Shown: positions 42,733 to 51,720 of the stretch, piece by piece
Numbering within the stretch: position 1 is the first letter of the stretch
Layout: every line of letters begins with the position of its first letter
Assembly: GCF_009725165.1 (NCBI RefSeq)
Contig: NZ_WNZW01000015.1
Span: forward strand, 43,161-107,160
DNA length: 64,000 nucleotides
Origin: Paenibacillus woosongensis
GTDB lineage: Bacteria; Bacillota; Bacilli; Paenibacillales; Paenibacillaceae
Direction of reading: 5' to 3'
Notes under the pieces: generated by a model
Database searches by the model: none
The model's input: the letters and a program-made list of their open reading frames with translations, nothing else
Told to the model about the DNA's origin: nothing
Program-made: the position numbers and the translations under genes

Positions 42733-44232
42733 ATGAGTAACAGACAAACAAGTACAGATGTTATCTTAATTGGTGCCGGGATTATGAGTGCAACTTTGGG
42801 GACACTGCTGAAGGAATTAGTACCGGACTGGGAAATTACAGTGTTTGAGAAGCTTGCCAATGCAGGAGAGGAAAGCTCTAACGAATGGAATAATGCGGGG
42901 ACAGGGCATGCGGCGCTGTGCGAGCTTAACTACACCACCGAAAGACCGGACGGATCTGTAGATATTAGCAAAGCTATCAAAATTAATGAACAGTTTCAAG
43001 TGTCCATGCAGTTTTGGTCTTACCTTGTAAACAGCAATCTGATCCGCAATCCGCGGGACTTTATCGCCCCGATCCCTCATATGAGTTTTGTGCAGGGGGA
43101 GAAGGATGTCTCGTTTTTGAAGAAGCGTTTTAAAGCGCTATCAACCAATCCTCTGTTTCGGGAGATGGAGTTCTCCGATGATCCTGAGAAATTGATGGAA
43201 TGGATCCCGTTAATGATGAAGGACCGTCCAGTCAGCGACCCTATAGCGGCGACAAGAATCGAGTCGGGGACGGATGTCAATTTTGGGGCTTTAACGCGCA
43301 TATTGTTCGGGCACCTAAAGAGTCAGGGCGTTGATATAAAATATAAACATGGCGTAGACAATATTAAGCGTACTAGCGACGGCTTGTGGGAACTGAAGGT
43401 ACGGAATGCCGATACCGGCAGCGTCGAGTACCATGCTGCGAAGTTTGTCTTTATTGGCGGCGGGGGAGGAAGCCTGCATCTGCTACAGAAAACCGGCATT
43501 CCGGAAAGTAAACATATCGGAGGGTTCCCGGTAAGCGGACTATTTATGGTATGTAACGATCCGGATGTGGTCGAGCAGCATCATGCCAAGGTATACGGCA
43601 AGGCTAAGGTGGGCGCTCCTCCTATGTCCGTTCCGCATCTGGATACAAGATTTATCGACAATAAAAAATCGTTGTTGTTTGGACCGTTTGCCGGCTTCTC
43701 GCCGAAATTCTTGAAATCCGGCTCCATGTTCGATTTGATTACGTCCGTAAAGCCGAATAATCTCGTAACGATGCTGGCAGCCGGGGTAAAGAACGTTCCA
43801 CTGACAAAATACCTGATTCAGCAAGTGATGTTATCCAAAGAAAAACGCATGGAAGAACTTCGGGAATTTATCCCGAATGCGAGAAGCGAGGATTGGGATT
43901 TGCTGATAGCTGGTCAACGTGTGCAAGTTATCAAGGATACGGATGCCGGCAAAGGAACGCTGCAATTTGGCACTGAAGTAATCAGCGCAGCCGACGGCTC
44001 GATCGCTGCATTGCTTGGCGCTTCTCCGGGTGCCTCAACCGCGGTTTCCGTCATGCTTGAGGTAATCAGCAAGTGCTTCCCGCAATATATGGAGGCCTGG
44101 GAGCCGAAGATCAAAGAGATGATTCCTTCTTATGGCGTATCATTACTGCAAAACCCTGCACTTATCCAGGAAGTTCACGCTCTAACATCACAGACGCTCG
44201 CCCTAAGCGAGAAAGTCCCTATATACAATTAG
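42733..44232 (+). CDS. mqo: Malate:quinone oxidoreductase
   Basis: A 499-residue FAD-dependent Mqo, which oxidises malate to oxaloacetate and passes electrons to quinone at the membrane. The FAD motif VILIGAGIMSATLGTLL lies near residue 10, followed by NEWNNAGTGHAALCELNYT, highly conserved in Mqo; later GGGGGSLHLLQKTGIPE and LLGASPGASTAVSVML. Length fits the family. AAGGACGG precedes the ATG. Monocistronic between a 188-base leader and a terminator. Confidence 0.97.
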   Translation: MSNRQTSTDVILIGAGIMSATLGTLLKELVPDWEITVFEKLANAGEESSNEWNNAGTGHAALCELNYTTERPDGSVDISKAIKINEQFQVSMQFWSYLVNSNLIRNPRDFIAPIPHMSFVQGEKDVSFLKKRFKALSTNPLFREMEFSDDPEKLMEWIPLMMKDRPVSDPIAATRIESGTDVNFGALTRILFGHLKSQGVDIKYKHGVDNIKRTSDGLWELKVRNADTGSVEYHAAKFVFIGGGGGSLHLLQKTGIPESKHIGGFPVSGLFMVCNDPDVVEQHHAKVYGKAKVGAPPMSVPHLDTRFIDNKKSLLFGPFAGFSPKFLKSGSMFDLITSVKPNNLVTMLAAGVKNVPLTKYLIQQVMLSKEKRMEELREFIPNARSEDWDLLIAGQRVQVIKDTDAGKGTLQFGTEVISAADGSIAALLGASPGASTAVSVMLEVISKCFPQYMEAWEPKIKEMIPSYGVSLLQNPALIQEVHALTSQTLALSEKVPIYN

Positions 44233-44246
44233 TATCATTTAACCCG

Positions 44247-44283
44247 GAACCTTTGATCTGCATTTGAATCAAGGGTTCTTTTT
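44247..44283 (+). terminator. Terminator after mqo
   Basis: Stem GAACCTTTGAT/ATCAAGGGTTC (one G-T), 10-nt loop, TTTTT. Confidence 0.88.
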
Positions 44284-44379
44284 CATGCCACTGAAAGTTG
44301 TATCGGGGGAATCCGTTATGGGTAAACTGCAAAATGGCAGGACATCCGGAAGCAGTATAGCGAAGGAGGCAATCCAAAT

Positions 44380-45153
44380 ATGAGTAAATTTGAGGGCAAA
44401 GTAGTATTGATTACGGGCGCTGTAGGCGGGATTGGAAAGGCAACGGCAAAAAAATTGGCAGAGCAGGGAGCTAAGCTTGTTTTGGTCGACTTGAATGTAG
44501 AGGCAGTCCAGCAAGTCATTTCAGAATTAGGCCTCGATGATTCAAGGGCCCTTGCCCTTAAGGCCAATGTCGCGAATGAAGAAGAGGTCAAAGCCTATGT
44601 CGATGCAGCCGTTGAGAAGTTTGGCAAAATTGATGGCTTCTTTAACAATGCAGGAATAGAAGGGATTACTGCCAATGTAGAGGATTATCCGACAGACACC
44701 TTTGAAATGGTCCTTAACGTCAATGTCAAGGGCGCGTTCCTTGGGCTTAAATACGTTGTTCCTGTGATGAAGAAGCAAGGGTACGGCAGTATCGTCAATA
44801 CCTCCTCAGGCGCAGGGCTAATCGGCTCTCCCGGCTTTGTTGGCTACAACAGCTCCAAGCATGCAGTGATTGGGATGACCAGAGTGGTGGCGCTAGAAGC
44901 AGCCCCCTTCGGTGTAAGGGTGAATGCGGTAGCACCCGGGGTAATCAATACCCGCATGATGCGCCAAATTGAGAAGAATACGGTTCCTGAGGACGCCGAA
45001 GGTGCAAGACAAGCATTTAGTTCCGCAGTACCTATGGGAAGATACGGAGAGGCGGATGAAGTAGCAAATGTAGCGGTCTTCCTGTTATCTGATGATGCCT
45101 CTTATGTAGCCCAGTCCATCTACACGGTGGATGGCGGCCAAATTAATCAGTAG
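44380..45153 (+). CDS. Short-chain dehydrogenase/reductase
   Basis: A 257-residue classical SDR: cofactor motif TGAVGGIGKATA, NNAGIEG, catalytic Ser in NTSSGAGLIG, YNSSK active site, APGVINTRMM and the closing YTVDGGQ. Best described as a glucose-1-dehydrogenase-like or 3-oxoacyl reductase-like SDR; substrate unknown. GCGAAGGAGG lies upstream with long spacing to the ATG. It is 147 bases after mqo but beyond that gene's terminator. Confidence 0.92.
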   Translation: MSKFEGKVVLITGAVGGIGKATAKKLAEQGAKLVLVDLNVEAVQQVISELGLDDSRALALKANVANEEEVKAYVDAAVEKFGKIDGFFNNAGIEGITANVEDYPTDTFEMVLNVNVKGAFLGLKYVVPVMKKQGYGSIVNTSSGAGLIGSPGFVGYNSSKHAVIGMTRVVALEAAPFGVRVNAVAPGVINTRMMRQIEKNTVPEDAEGARQAFSSAVPMGRYGEADEVANVAVFLLSDDASYVAQSIYTVDGGQINQ

Positions 45154-45738
45154 AAAGAAGAAATATGTAGAAACGATTACACTTGAGGCAGCCAAAGGGC
45201 TAGGTTGGCTGCCCCATTATTCTGTGGTAAAAAATATTTGCCCAAAAGAAGATAGAAACGAGTGGTACTTGCATTTTGGGATAGCCCCTCGAACAGGTTG
45301 ATGGTGACCAATCACGCTATCCACCTCCCCTTTTGCCGAGCATGAATCGCGGACTTCTCGATCTAAATGGATTTATAGTAGTTAGTTTCTGTGGCAAAGA
45401 ACGGAAAGCGGATTTAAATGGATTTCATGGCGTTAGAAGAAGGGGATTAATCCATCATGGGCGGGAATCTTAATTTTAGGTGCATCTAATCCAGCTAATC
45501 TATTGAACCACTCGTTTGGAGCAAAATTAGATACATGATTTCCATTTAGTGTTCGAGTTCAAATGTTCGATAGCTTATATAAGATGAGTCAAAGAATGGG
45601 GTTCAGGCAAGGGAGAAATGGATTCCGCAAAATTGATTCTGCAGAAACGGATAACTTAGCTTCTAAAAAAGGGGCGCCCCACAGCCATCTATGATGACTT
45701 CTGGGACAACCCCCTTGACTTTAGCGTTAGAAGACTAT
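45154..45738. other. Noncoding stretch between convergent genes
   Basis: 585 bases without a supported gene. It has a hairpin GGCAGCC/GGCTGCC (45187-45213) that may end the SDR transcript, the imperfect 26-bp repeats listed separately, and AT-rich blocks such as AACGGATAACTTAG with a resemblance to those repeats. No coding pattern on either strand. Confidence 0.6.
45360..45436. repeat. Two imperfect 26-bp direct repeats
   Basis: 45360-45385 and 45411-45436 share GAT-T/C-TAAATGGATTT and GTTAG, 20 of 26 positions, with a 51-base period. They may be copies of a short intergenic repeat family; only these two are seen in this window. Confidence 0.45.
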
Positions 45739-46929
45739 TTACTTTGTAAAGTTGTCGAAATAGCCTTGGATAAAGACGATCGGCGTGCCTTTATCTCCGC
45801 TTCCCGAAGTCAAATCAGACAAGGAGCCGATAAGGTCAGTCAGCCTTCTAGGCGTGGTGCCTTGGGCTTCCATCGATCCCACGAGATCGTCACCTTTATT
45901 GCTGATGTACTCGGAAATCGCTTGTTTAAGCTCGTCACCGCTTAATTCCGCAAAATTATTATCCGCAAGATATTTCAGCTTGATTTCATTTGGTGTTCCT
46001 TCAAGCCCAGAAGTGTACGCAGGCGATACAACCGGGTCGGCGAGCTCCCATATTTTGCCCACAGGATCCTTAAATGCACCGTCTCCATAAATCATGACTT
46101 CCACATTTTTACCCGTCTTTTCTTTGAAAATTTGCTGGATTTTATCGACGGTTTGCTGGCAGTTGCGCGGGAAAAGCTTGATTTCGTCCTCTGTAGACTT
46201 ATTCGATCCCAGAAGACCATAATGTTCATTATACCCGCTTTGATCAATGGATTCCGCCAGGATGTTATCCAGGCTGTAGATTTTCTCTCCACCGCCCGCC
46301 TTCAGGATTCTTGCCGTTCTGATCCGAGAATGGATATCGCAGGTCAGAACATGTTTGGTATAGTTGAGGATCGTTTTTGGGTTATTGGAGAAAATAACCT
46401 CGCATTCCGTTCCCTGTTCTTCCACTAATGTTTTATAGTAATCAATGTAATCGATGCCTGTAAACGTATGCTTTTTATAGCCAAAGAGCTCGCGGAATTG
46501 GGCTTCCGTCAGCACATCCGTCCAAGGATTAACGCCTTTTTCATCGAGCATGTCGAGATCCACCAAGTGGTTGCCGACCTCATCGGAAGGATAGCTAAGC
46601 ATGAGTACGATCTTTTTAACGCCTTTGGCAATACCGCGAAGGCAGACGGCAAACCGATTGCGGCTTAGAATCGGGAAGATCACGCCAACCGTTTCGTCAC
46701 CGAACTTAGCATGAACATCTTTGGCGATATGATCCACTGTCGCATAATTGCCCTGGGCACGGGCGACGATGGACTCCGTAATGGACACAATATCTTTATC
46801 CCGGATTTGAAAGCCTTCTACTTCGGCAGCTTTTAACACGCTGTCTACCACGATATCTTCTATGTGATCCCCTCGTTTGATGATCGGGCAACGAAGGCCT
46901 CTAGCAACAGTTCCAACGACTCTTTCCAA
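45739..46929 (-). CDS. F420-0:gamma-glutamyl ligase-like protein (CofE family)
   Basis: A 396-residue protein whose N-terminus matches CofE/FbiB-type ligases: CPIIKRGDHIEDIVVDSVL, ITESIVARAQGN and VGVIFPILSRNRFA. It has a C-terminal part of about 150 residues ending near KGTPIVFIQGYFDNF not found in classical CofE. No other coenzyme F420 genes are in the window and this group of bacteria is not expected to make F420, so it may add glutamate to another molecule. TTG start with GGAG 10 bases upstream. Divergent from a LysR regulator. Confidence 0.85.
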   Translation of the reverse strand: MERVVGTVARGLRCPIIKRGDHIEDIVVDSVLKAAEVEGFQIRDKDIVSITESIVARAQGNYATVDHIAKDVHAKFGDETVGVIFPILSRNRFAVCLRGIAKGVKKIVLMLSYPSDEVGNHLVDLDMLDEKGVNPWTDVLTEAQFRELFGYKKHTFTGIDYIDYYKTLVEEQGTECEVIFSNNPKTILNYTKHVLTCDIHSRIRTARILKAGGGEKIYSLDNILAESIDQSGYNEHYGLLGSNKSTEDEIKLFPRNCQQTVDKIQQIFKEKTGKNVEVMIYGDGAFKDPVGKIWELADPVVSPAYTSGLEGTPNEIKLKYLADNNFAELSGDELKQAISEYISNKGDDLVGSMEAQGTTPRRLTDLIGSLSDLTSGSGDKGTPIVFIQGYFDNFTK

Positions 46930-47056
46930 ATTACATTCAGCTCCTTAGGATGATAAAGTCTGATTTACATTATCTAACCATCTACTTGTAATATACATCA
47001 GTCTAGTGGTATAAGTTAAATTAATATATCGAATAGAGGGTATAAGAGGTGTTTAT

Positions 47057-47941
47057 GTGATAAGCAAGCTGGATCTCTACAAAATTTTTAGCAAGGTTGC
47101 GAAATGCAATAGCTTTTCCAAAGCAGCCAAAGAAATGTATATGACGCAGCCGGCGGTTAGCCAGGCGATCATGCAATTGGAGAAGGATTTGAACACGCGG
47201 CTTTTTAATCGAACGCCCAAAGGGGCATCATTGACCAATGAGGGCAGCCTTCTGTTTGAATACGTAAATTCGGCCATGAATCTGCTGCAAACAGGTGAAG
47301 AGAAGATATTGGAATTTCAAAACCTGACGGCCGGCGAATTGAAAATCGGCGTAGGAGATACAATATCCAGATACTTTTTGCTTCCCTACTTGGAAGCATT
47401 CCACAATAAATATCCCAATATTAAATTTACTATTGTGAATGGTACAACTTTAGAACTCTGTTCGACTCTAAAATCGGGCGAAGTGGATATATCCATTTGC
47501 AACCTCCCCATTGAGGATTCCACATTAGAAGTGCGGCATTGCATTGATATCCAGGATACGTTTGTTTATGGGGAGAGATTTGCGGAAGTTTTATCGCAGC
47601 CGGTCAGCCTTCATGAATTGGTGAAGCTGCCGCTCATATTTCTAGAAACGAAATCGAATTCCCGAAAATATGTGGAAGACTACATGATCTCTAAAGGGAT
47701 CAAAATTGCACCAGAGTTTGAATTGGGCTCGCACGATTTATTGCTGGAGTTTGCCAGAATTAATCTTGGAATCGCGTGCGTGACGAAAGAGTTCTCCCAG
47801 GAATATTTATCAAAAGGATGGCTGTCCGAGGTTCAATTGCTAGAGGGAATTCCAAGGAGAAGCATAGGCGTTTGCAATATAAAAAGCGTGCCATTGTCCC
47901 CGGCGGCAACAAAGTTCGTAGAGCTTCTTGAAAATAAATAA
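47057..47941 (+). CDS. LysR family transcriptional regulator
   Basis: A 294-residue LysR regulator: helix-turn-helix near residues 18-38 (FSKAAKEMYMTQPAVSQAI), then the effector domain with LKIGVGDTISRYFLLPYL and GIACVTKEF. GTG at 47057 is used (an overlapping ATG at 47055 is closed by TGA); AGAGGTG lies upstream. The 127-base gap to the divergent CofE-like gene is the usual layout for a LysR protein and its target. Confidence 0.94.
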   Translation: MISKLDLYKIFSKVAKCNSFSKAAKEMYMTQPAVSQAIMQLEKDLNTRLFNRTPKGASLTNEGSLLFEYVNSAMNLLQTGEEKILEFQNLTAGELKIGVGDTISRYFLLPYLEAFHNKYPNIKFTIVNGTTLELCSTLKSGEVDISICNLPIEDSTLEVRHCIDIQDTFVYGERFAEVLSQPVSLHELVKLPLIFLETKSNSRKYVEDYMISKGIKIAPEFELGSHDLLLEFARINLGIACVTKEFSQEYLSKGWLSEVQLLEGIPRRSIGVCNIKSVPLSPAATKFVELLENK

Positions 47942-47974
47942 GCTGTTCATTCCTTCGGGAACGGACAGCTTATT
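47937..47974 (+). terminator. Terminator after LysR gene
   Basis: Stem AATAAGCTGT/ACAGCTTATT with additional inner pairing; overlaps the stop codon. Tail ATCTATTTTCG. Confidence 0.7.
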
Positions 47975-48066
47975 ATCTATTTTCGAAAAAAACTAATGAA
48001 TAATATTTTATACCATGATAGCATCCAAAATGTAGAAAAAAGCGCATAAGAAAGGAAGATCAAGCG

Positions 48067-48534
48067 ATGGATGTTAGAGTCGAGACTCTCCCCAGTTATC
48101 GCCTGGCGTATGTGCGGCAAATTGGCCCTTATGGTCCTGCCAATGTTCAGGCCATGGAAGAGCTAAAAAGTTGGGCAAGGGAGAAAGGACTACTCACTGA
48201 ATCAGCTGTATTATTCGGAATTCCACAAGACAATCCTCAAATCACGCCTCCTGAGCAATGCAGATATGATGCATGTATTACCATTACAGAAGAGGAGCAA
48301 ATGGATGATTTCGTCTGCGAAAGTAAACTTGACGGCGGGGATTATGCGGTGTTTAGAATCAAACATACAGCAGAGGATATTCAAAGAGCATGGGCAGAAA
48401 TTGTTCCAGCCATACACCGCATGGGGCTTCAACTAGACAACAAGCCGATTCTAGAAAAATACACTGGCGATTTGGTTAATGATCATTTTTGCGAAATATG
48501 TGTGCCTATAAAAAAGGAGCTCCAGTTCTTGTAG
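48067..48534 (+). CDS. GyrI-like / AraC effector-binding domain protein
   Basis: A 155-residue stand-alone GyrI-like (SBM-fold) protein: LPSYRLAYVRQIGPYG, GIPQDNPQITPPEQCRYDAC and DYAVFRIKHTAEDIQRAW are the family blocks. Such proteins bind or inactivate toxins and drugs; GyrI itself protects DNA gyrase. No DNA-binding part is present. Monocistronic and convergent with the GNAT gene. Confidence 0.9.
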   Translation: MDVRVETLPSYRLAYVRQIGPYGPANVQAMEELKSWAREKGLLTESAVLFGIPQDNPQITPPEQCRYDACITITEEEQMDDFVCESKLDGGDYAVFRIKHTAEDIQRAWAEIVPAIHRMGLQLDNKPILEKYTGDLVNDHFCEICVPIKKELQFL

Positions 48535-48555
48535 AATGGCTCTCCTTAATTATCC

Positions 48556-49107
48556 TTATTTACAGTATAGGGATCTGTATTCATCCTCTAGAATACTCAT
48601 GAGAATGGAGTCATAATACTGATGGTTGTAAAATAAGGCTTCTCGCTGAACCCCTTCTTTCTTGAAGCCTATACTTTCATAGACCTGCATGGCACGCTCA
48701 TTGTAAGAGAACACGTTTAGCTCAATCCGGTGAAGGTTGAGGATACCGAAGCCGTAATCCAGCATAAGACGGATGGCTTCGGTACCGTAGCCTTTTCCTT
48801 GATTACTGCTGTCAGGGATAGCGATGCGGATGTTGGCATTGCGATTGATCGTATCTATGTCTTGAATCGCAATATCTCCAATGGGAGTATCGTCACTAAC
48901 GGCGGCAATGACCAGCAGTACGGACGAGCTGTCCTGGGCTTTTCCTTCGATGTAGCGGGCAATTTGATCCTGGGTATAGTGCTTCTGTGTCCCAGTGAGT
49001 TTCCTTGTCTCATGATGGTACAGCGTAATGAAGTACCAATTGGCATCAGATACCTCGATCGGCCGTAAATATACTTTTTTTCCTTCGAGAAAGCGTACGG
49101 GTTTCAT
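48556..49107 (-). CDS. GNAT family N-acetyltransferase (RimJ/SpeG-like)
   Basis: A 183-residue acetyltransferase: VYLRPIEVSDANWYF start, NIRIAIPDSSNQGKGYGTEA with the QGKGYG acetyl-CoA loop, and MQVYESIGFKKEGVQREALF, the classic RimJ/RimL-type end. It could acetylate ribosomal proteins, polyamines or drugs. AAGGAG lies nine bases before the ATG. Divergent from the MocR regulator, across a palindrome, so probably its target. Confidence 0.92.
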   Translation of the reverse strand: MKPVRFLEGKKVYLRPIEVSDANWYFITLYHHETRKLTGTQKHYTQDQIARYIEGKAQDSSSVLLVIAAVSDDTPIGDIAIQDIDTINRNANIRIAIPDSSNQGKGYGTEAIRLMLDYGFGILNLHRIELNVFSYNERAMQVYESIGFKKEGVQREALFYNHQYYDSILMSILEDEYRSLYCK

Positions 49108-49150
49108 GGTTCATATCTCCTTCGTTTTGACTCTACCTCAATTTACCACC

Positions 49151-49178
49151 AATCTGTATACTTACAAATATACAGATT
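49151..49178. promoter_or_regulatory. Palindrome between GNAT and MocR genes
   Basis: Perfect 10-bp arms AATCTGTATA (49151-49160) and TATACAGATT (49169-49178), 8-base spacer, in the 100-base divergent gap. A likely operator for the MocR protein, controlling both genes. Confidence 0.72.
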
Positions 49179-49207
49179 GTATTATTTTTAGAGGACAGGA
49201 GGGGCAA

Positions 49208-50650
49208 ATGAAAAACAGAACGGAAGCGGCGCCTTTTTCTAAATCCCCCGTTTATTTGACTGTTTATGAAGCCATCAAGCAGGATATTGTAGCAGGGAGG
49301 CTTCATGCGAATGATCGCCTGCTCTCTATCAGGGAACAAGCCAGGCAGCTATGTATTAGCACGACTCCTGTAGAAGCTGCTTACCAGCAGCTGATTGCGG
49401 AGGGGTTCATTGAGAGCCGCCCCAGACAAGGGTTCTATGTTGCCGCTCTGCCCGATTCGTATGGAAGGTTTACAATGTCTGACCCTAATACCGCTTCCAG
49501 AATTCCTGAGAAGGATCACTCTACAGGAGAGGCGTATGCCTATGATTTTCATCTGGCTAAAAACGACTTTGCAGGCTTTCCGATTTCCCATTGGAAAAGG
49601 CTCCTGATGCAGACGCTTCGAGAGGAATATGAGGAGCTGCTCTTCTACGGAGATCCGCAAGGCGAGGCTGGATTGCGCGAGGAGCTTGCCGCTTACCTGT
49701 TCCGGATTCGCGGTGTCGTGTGCCGCAAGGAGCAGATTGTCATTGGCGCGGAGCAGCATCTGCTTCTCCATTATCTGGCCATCCTTCTTAAGGGGATTTC
49801 CCCGGCTATAGCTGTAGAAGACCCGTGCTATCCGTTGATTGCCTGTGCGTTCCAGGCTGAGGGTTTTACTGTCTTGACCGCAACGGAAGCAGACAAGGGG
49901 ATAGATATTTCCCGTTTGCTGCAGGCATCCGCTCGGATCGTGGCCGTCGCTCCTTCCCATCAGTTTCCCGGGGGCAGGGTAATGCCGTTTAACGAAAGAA
50001 TGGAATTGCTGAAGTGGGCCAAGGAGCAGGAGGGCTATATTATAGAGGACGATTACGGCGGAGAACTTCGCTATGTAGGACAGCCGGTACCTGCGCTCCA
50101 AGGCTTGGCGCCTGATGCGAATGTAATCTATGTAGGGGGGTTCTCCCAAATACTTGCCCCTGATATGTGTATCCATTACATGGTGCTTCCTGAATCGTTA
50201 CTGGCTCCCTATATGCAATTGAGAAGAGGACTGCTGTTTGAGCAATCTTCTTCCCGGGTGTATCAGCGCACGCTGGAGAAGCTTATGAAGCAGGGGTATT
50301 TCGAGAGGCATGTTCGTAAAATGAGAAGTCTTTACCGCAAAAAGAACCAGGAGCTCGCCGAGGCCCTTCAAATACAGTTTCACGATTGCGGGAAGGTCCT
50401 TAATCCGCATGCCGGATTTCACCTGATTTTGGCGCTCGACGCCAAAGCTTCTGAGCAGGAAATGATTCAAGCGGCGAAGTCCGGCGGCATCCGTGTGGCA
50501 TCGGCATCCGCTTTCTATTCGGATCAGGCTGCTTGTGAACGTGAGAAGAGGAAATGGTTTCTGATCGGCTTCGGAGGAATTGCAGGGCAGCATATAGAGG
50601 AAGGGGCAGCCCAGCTGAGGCGGCTGTGGGAGCCTTACCTTCAGGTTTGA
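49208..50650 (+). CDS. MocR/PdxR-type GntR regulator lacking the PLP lysine
   Basis: A 480-residue fusion: GntR winged helix at about 15-85 (DRLLSIREQARQLCISTTPV) and an aminotransferase class-I fold (110-475). The PLP-binding aspartate region EDDYGGELRY is present, but the Schiff-base lysine in the usual TFSK-LAPGLR motif is replaced: the sequence is GGFSQILAP, with Gln at residue 314 (codon CAA). It therefore should not form an internal aldimine with PLP. AGGAGGGG precedes the ATG at 49208. Divergent from a GNAT enzyme. Confidence 0.93.
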   Translation: MKNRTEAAPFSKSPVYLTVYEAIKQDIVAGRLHANDRLLSIREQARQLCISTTPVEAAYQQLIAEGFIESRPRQGFYVAALPDSYGRFTMSDPNTASRIPEKDHSTGEAYAYDFHLAKNDFAGFPISHWKRLLMQTLREEYEELLFYGDPQGEAGLREELAAYLFRIRGVVCRKEQIVIGAEQHLLLHYLAILLKGISPAIAVEDPCYPLIACAFQAEGFTVLTATEADKGIDISRLLQASARIVAVAPSHQFPGGRVMPFNERMELLKWAKEQEGYIIEDDYGGELRYVGQPVPALQGLAPDANVIYVGGFSQILAPDMCIHYMVLPESLLAPYMQLRRGLLFEQSSSRVYQRTLEKLMKQGYFERHVRKMRSLYRKKNQELAEALQIQFHDCGKVLNPHAGFHLILALDAKASEQEMIQAAKSGGIRVASASAFYSDQAACEREKRKWFLIGFGGIAGQHIEEGAAQLRRLWEPYLQV

Positions 50651-50696
50651 TCCCCTATTTGGGCGATGATGATTCGATATTCCCTTTCACTTAAGA

Positions 50697-50729
50697 AACG
50701 ACCATCCCTTATGAGCAGGGGTGGTCGTT
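50697..50729 (-). terminator. Terminator after truncated glycosyltransferase
   Basis: 12-bp stem (AACGACCATCCC/GGGGTGGTCGTT), 9-nt loop, leftward tail TTTCTTAA. Confidence 0.8.
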
Positions 50730-50906
50730 CTCTAGCGAAGTTTCGTTCATTTTCAGATCTTTATGATTGAGTATGATGATAAGCTCTTTATTCTGATAAT
50801 TTTGTCTGCTGTAGTTACGCAGAAGCGTGTCCATGCAGTATTGCCGCTTGGTACAGGTAATGATGGAAACGGCGCTTAGCTGGCGGGGGATATCCAGTTT
50901 GGCCAT
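50709..50906 (-). pseudogene. Glycosyltransferase 2 N-terminal stub
   Basis: A 65-residue frame coupled to the upstream glycosyltransferase by a one-base TAATG overlap. Its first part VSIITCTKRQYCMDTLLRNY resembles that protein's own start (VSIITCTKRHNFINNLFQNY), including the strand KELIIIL. After about 50 residues it ends in unrelated sequence, and the DxD motif is never reached. It is a duplicated GT gene that lost about 190 codons; the terminator lies inside its end. Confidence 0.75.
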
Positions 50907-51643
50907 TATGGAGCATCCTTTGGCTTGCGCTGCACGAACTTCTTGTAATTTTGGACATTGGGGACTCTTTTATGGTGAGAGAGAAGCTTTTTATCGCTGA
51001 TGACCCAGGTATGGCCGGCCGAATTTTTTCGGCGTATGGCGACAAAATTATATCTTCCTGCGGAGTAGACCTTGTACCCCAGCTTTTTGCTCCTGAGGCA
51101 AAAAAGATCGTCCTCCCCTACGTTTTGATGGGGAAACCGCACCTTGTTCAACACGTTCCTTTTCATGAACAGCGTAGCGCCGGGAAGTTTAGTGACCGGT
51201 CTATTCTCATCCTGGTGAAAACGCAGAATCAAAGTTTTAGCACCGTTTAAGTACATATAGTGGGCACGTTTGCCTACAACATCCGCATTCGCTCTTTGCA
51301 ATGCCTGCAGGCTGTCTTTTAAATAGTAGGGTGCGTAATAGTCGTCATCATCGAATTTGGCGATGTAGCTGTACTTTGTTTTACTGAATGCATAATTTAG
51401 ACAAGCACCGAGAGATTCGCGGCCTGCCATGCGGTAAACGCGGATGCTCGGGTTTTTCTTGGCTAAACGCTGAAATGGCTCAAGCGGTATACTATCGTTG
51501 TTTACAATAATGATGAGTTCCTTTTTCGGATGGCGCTGCCGAATGTAATTTTGAAACAGGTTGTTTATAAAGTTGTGGCGCTTTGTGCAGGTAATGATGG
51601 AAACCCCCTGCTGCTTTGCCTCGTTCCTCTGTCCAGATCCCAT
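50906..51643 (-). CDS. Family 2 glycosyltransferase
   Basis: A 245-residue GT-A glycosyltransferase. Start region VSIITCTKRHNF, then KELIIIVNNDS, the metal/donor motif KFDDDDYYAP, and GATLFMKRNVL with NVGEDDLFCLR for the acceptor side. ATG at 51643 is preferred, having AGGAGGAG upstream. This group in spore formers is often linked to spore or cell-surface glycans, with no anchor of its own. The second gene in the operon is a broken copy of the same type. Confidence 0.9.
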   Translation of the reverse strand: MGSGQRNEAKQQGVSIITCTKRHNFINNLFQNYIRQRHPKKELIIIVNNDSIPLEPFQRLAKKNPSIRVYRMAGRESLGACLNYAFSKTKYSYIAKFDDDDYYAPYYLKDSLQALQRANADVVGKRAHYMYLNGAKTLILRFHQDENRPVTKLPGATLFMKRNVLNKVRFPHQNVGEDDLFCLRSKKLGYKVYSAGRYNFVAIRRKNSAGHTWVISDKKLLSHHKRVPNVQNYKKFVQRKPKDAP

Positions 51644-51720
51644 TACATCGCTCCTCCTATCCGTGATGATGAATAGCAACTTACTCTACATTATGTACGC
51701 GGATTAGAAGAGCAACGGCA

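Noticed and set aside
45154..45738. Hidden gene in the 585-base gap
   Set aside because: All six frames are short and closed, with no ribosome site and start combination.
49349..50176. 275-codon frame opposite the MocR gene
   Set aside because: No ribosome site or protein motif; mirror of strongly coding sequence.
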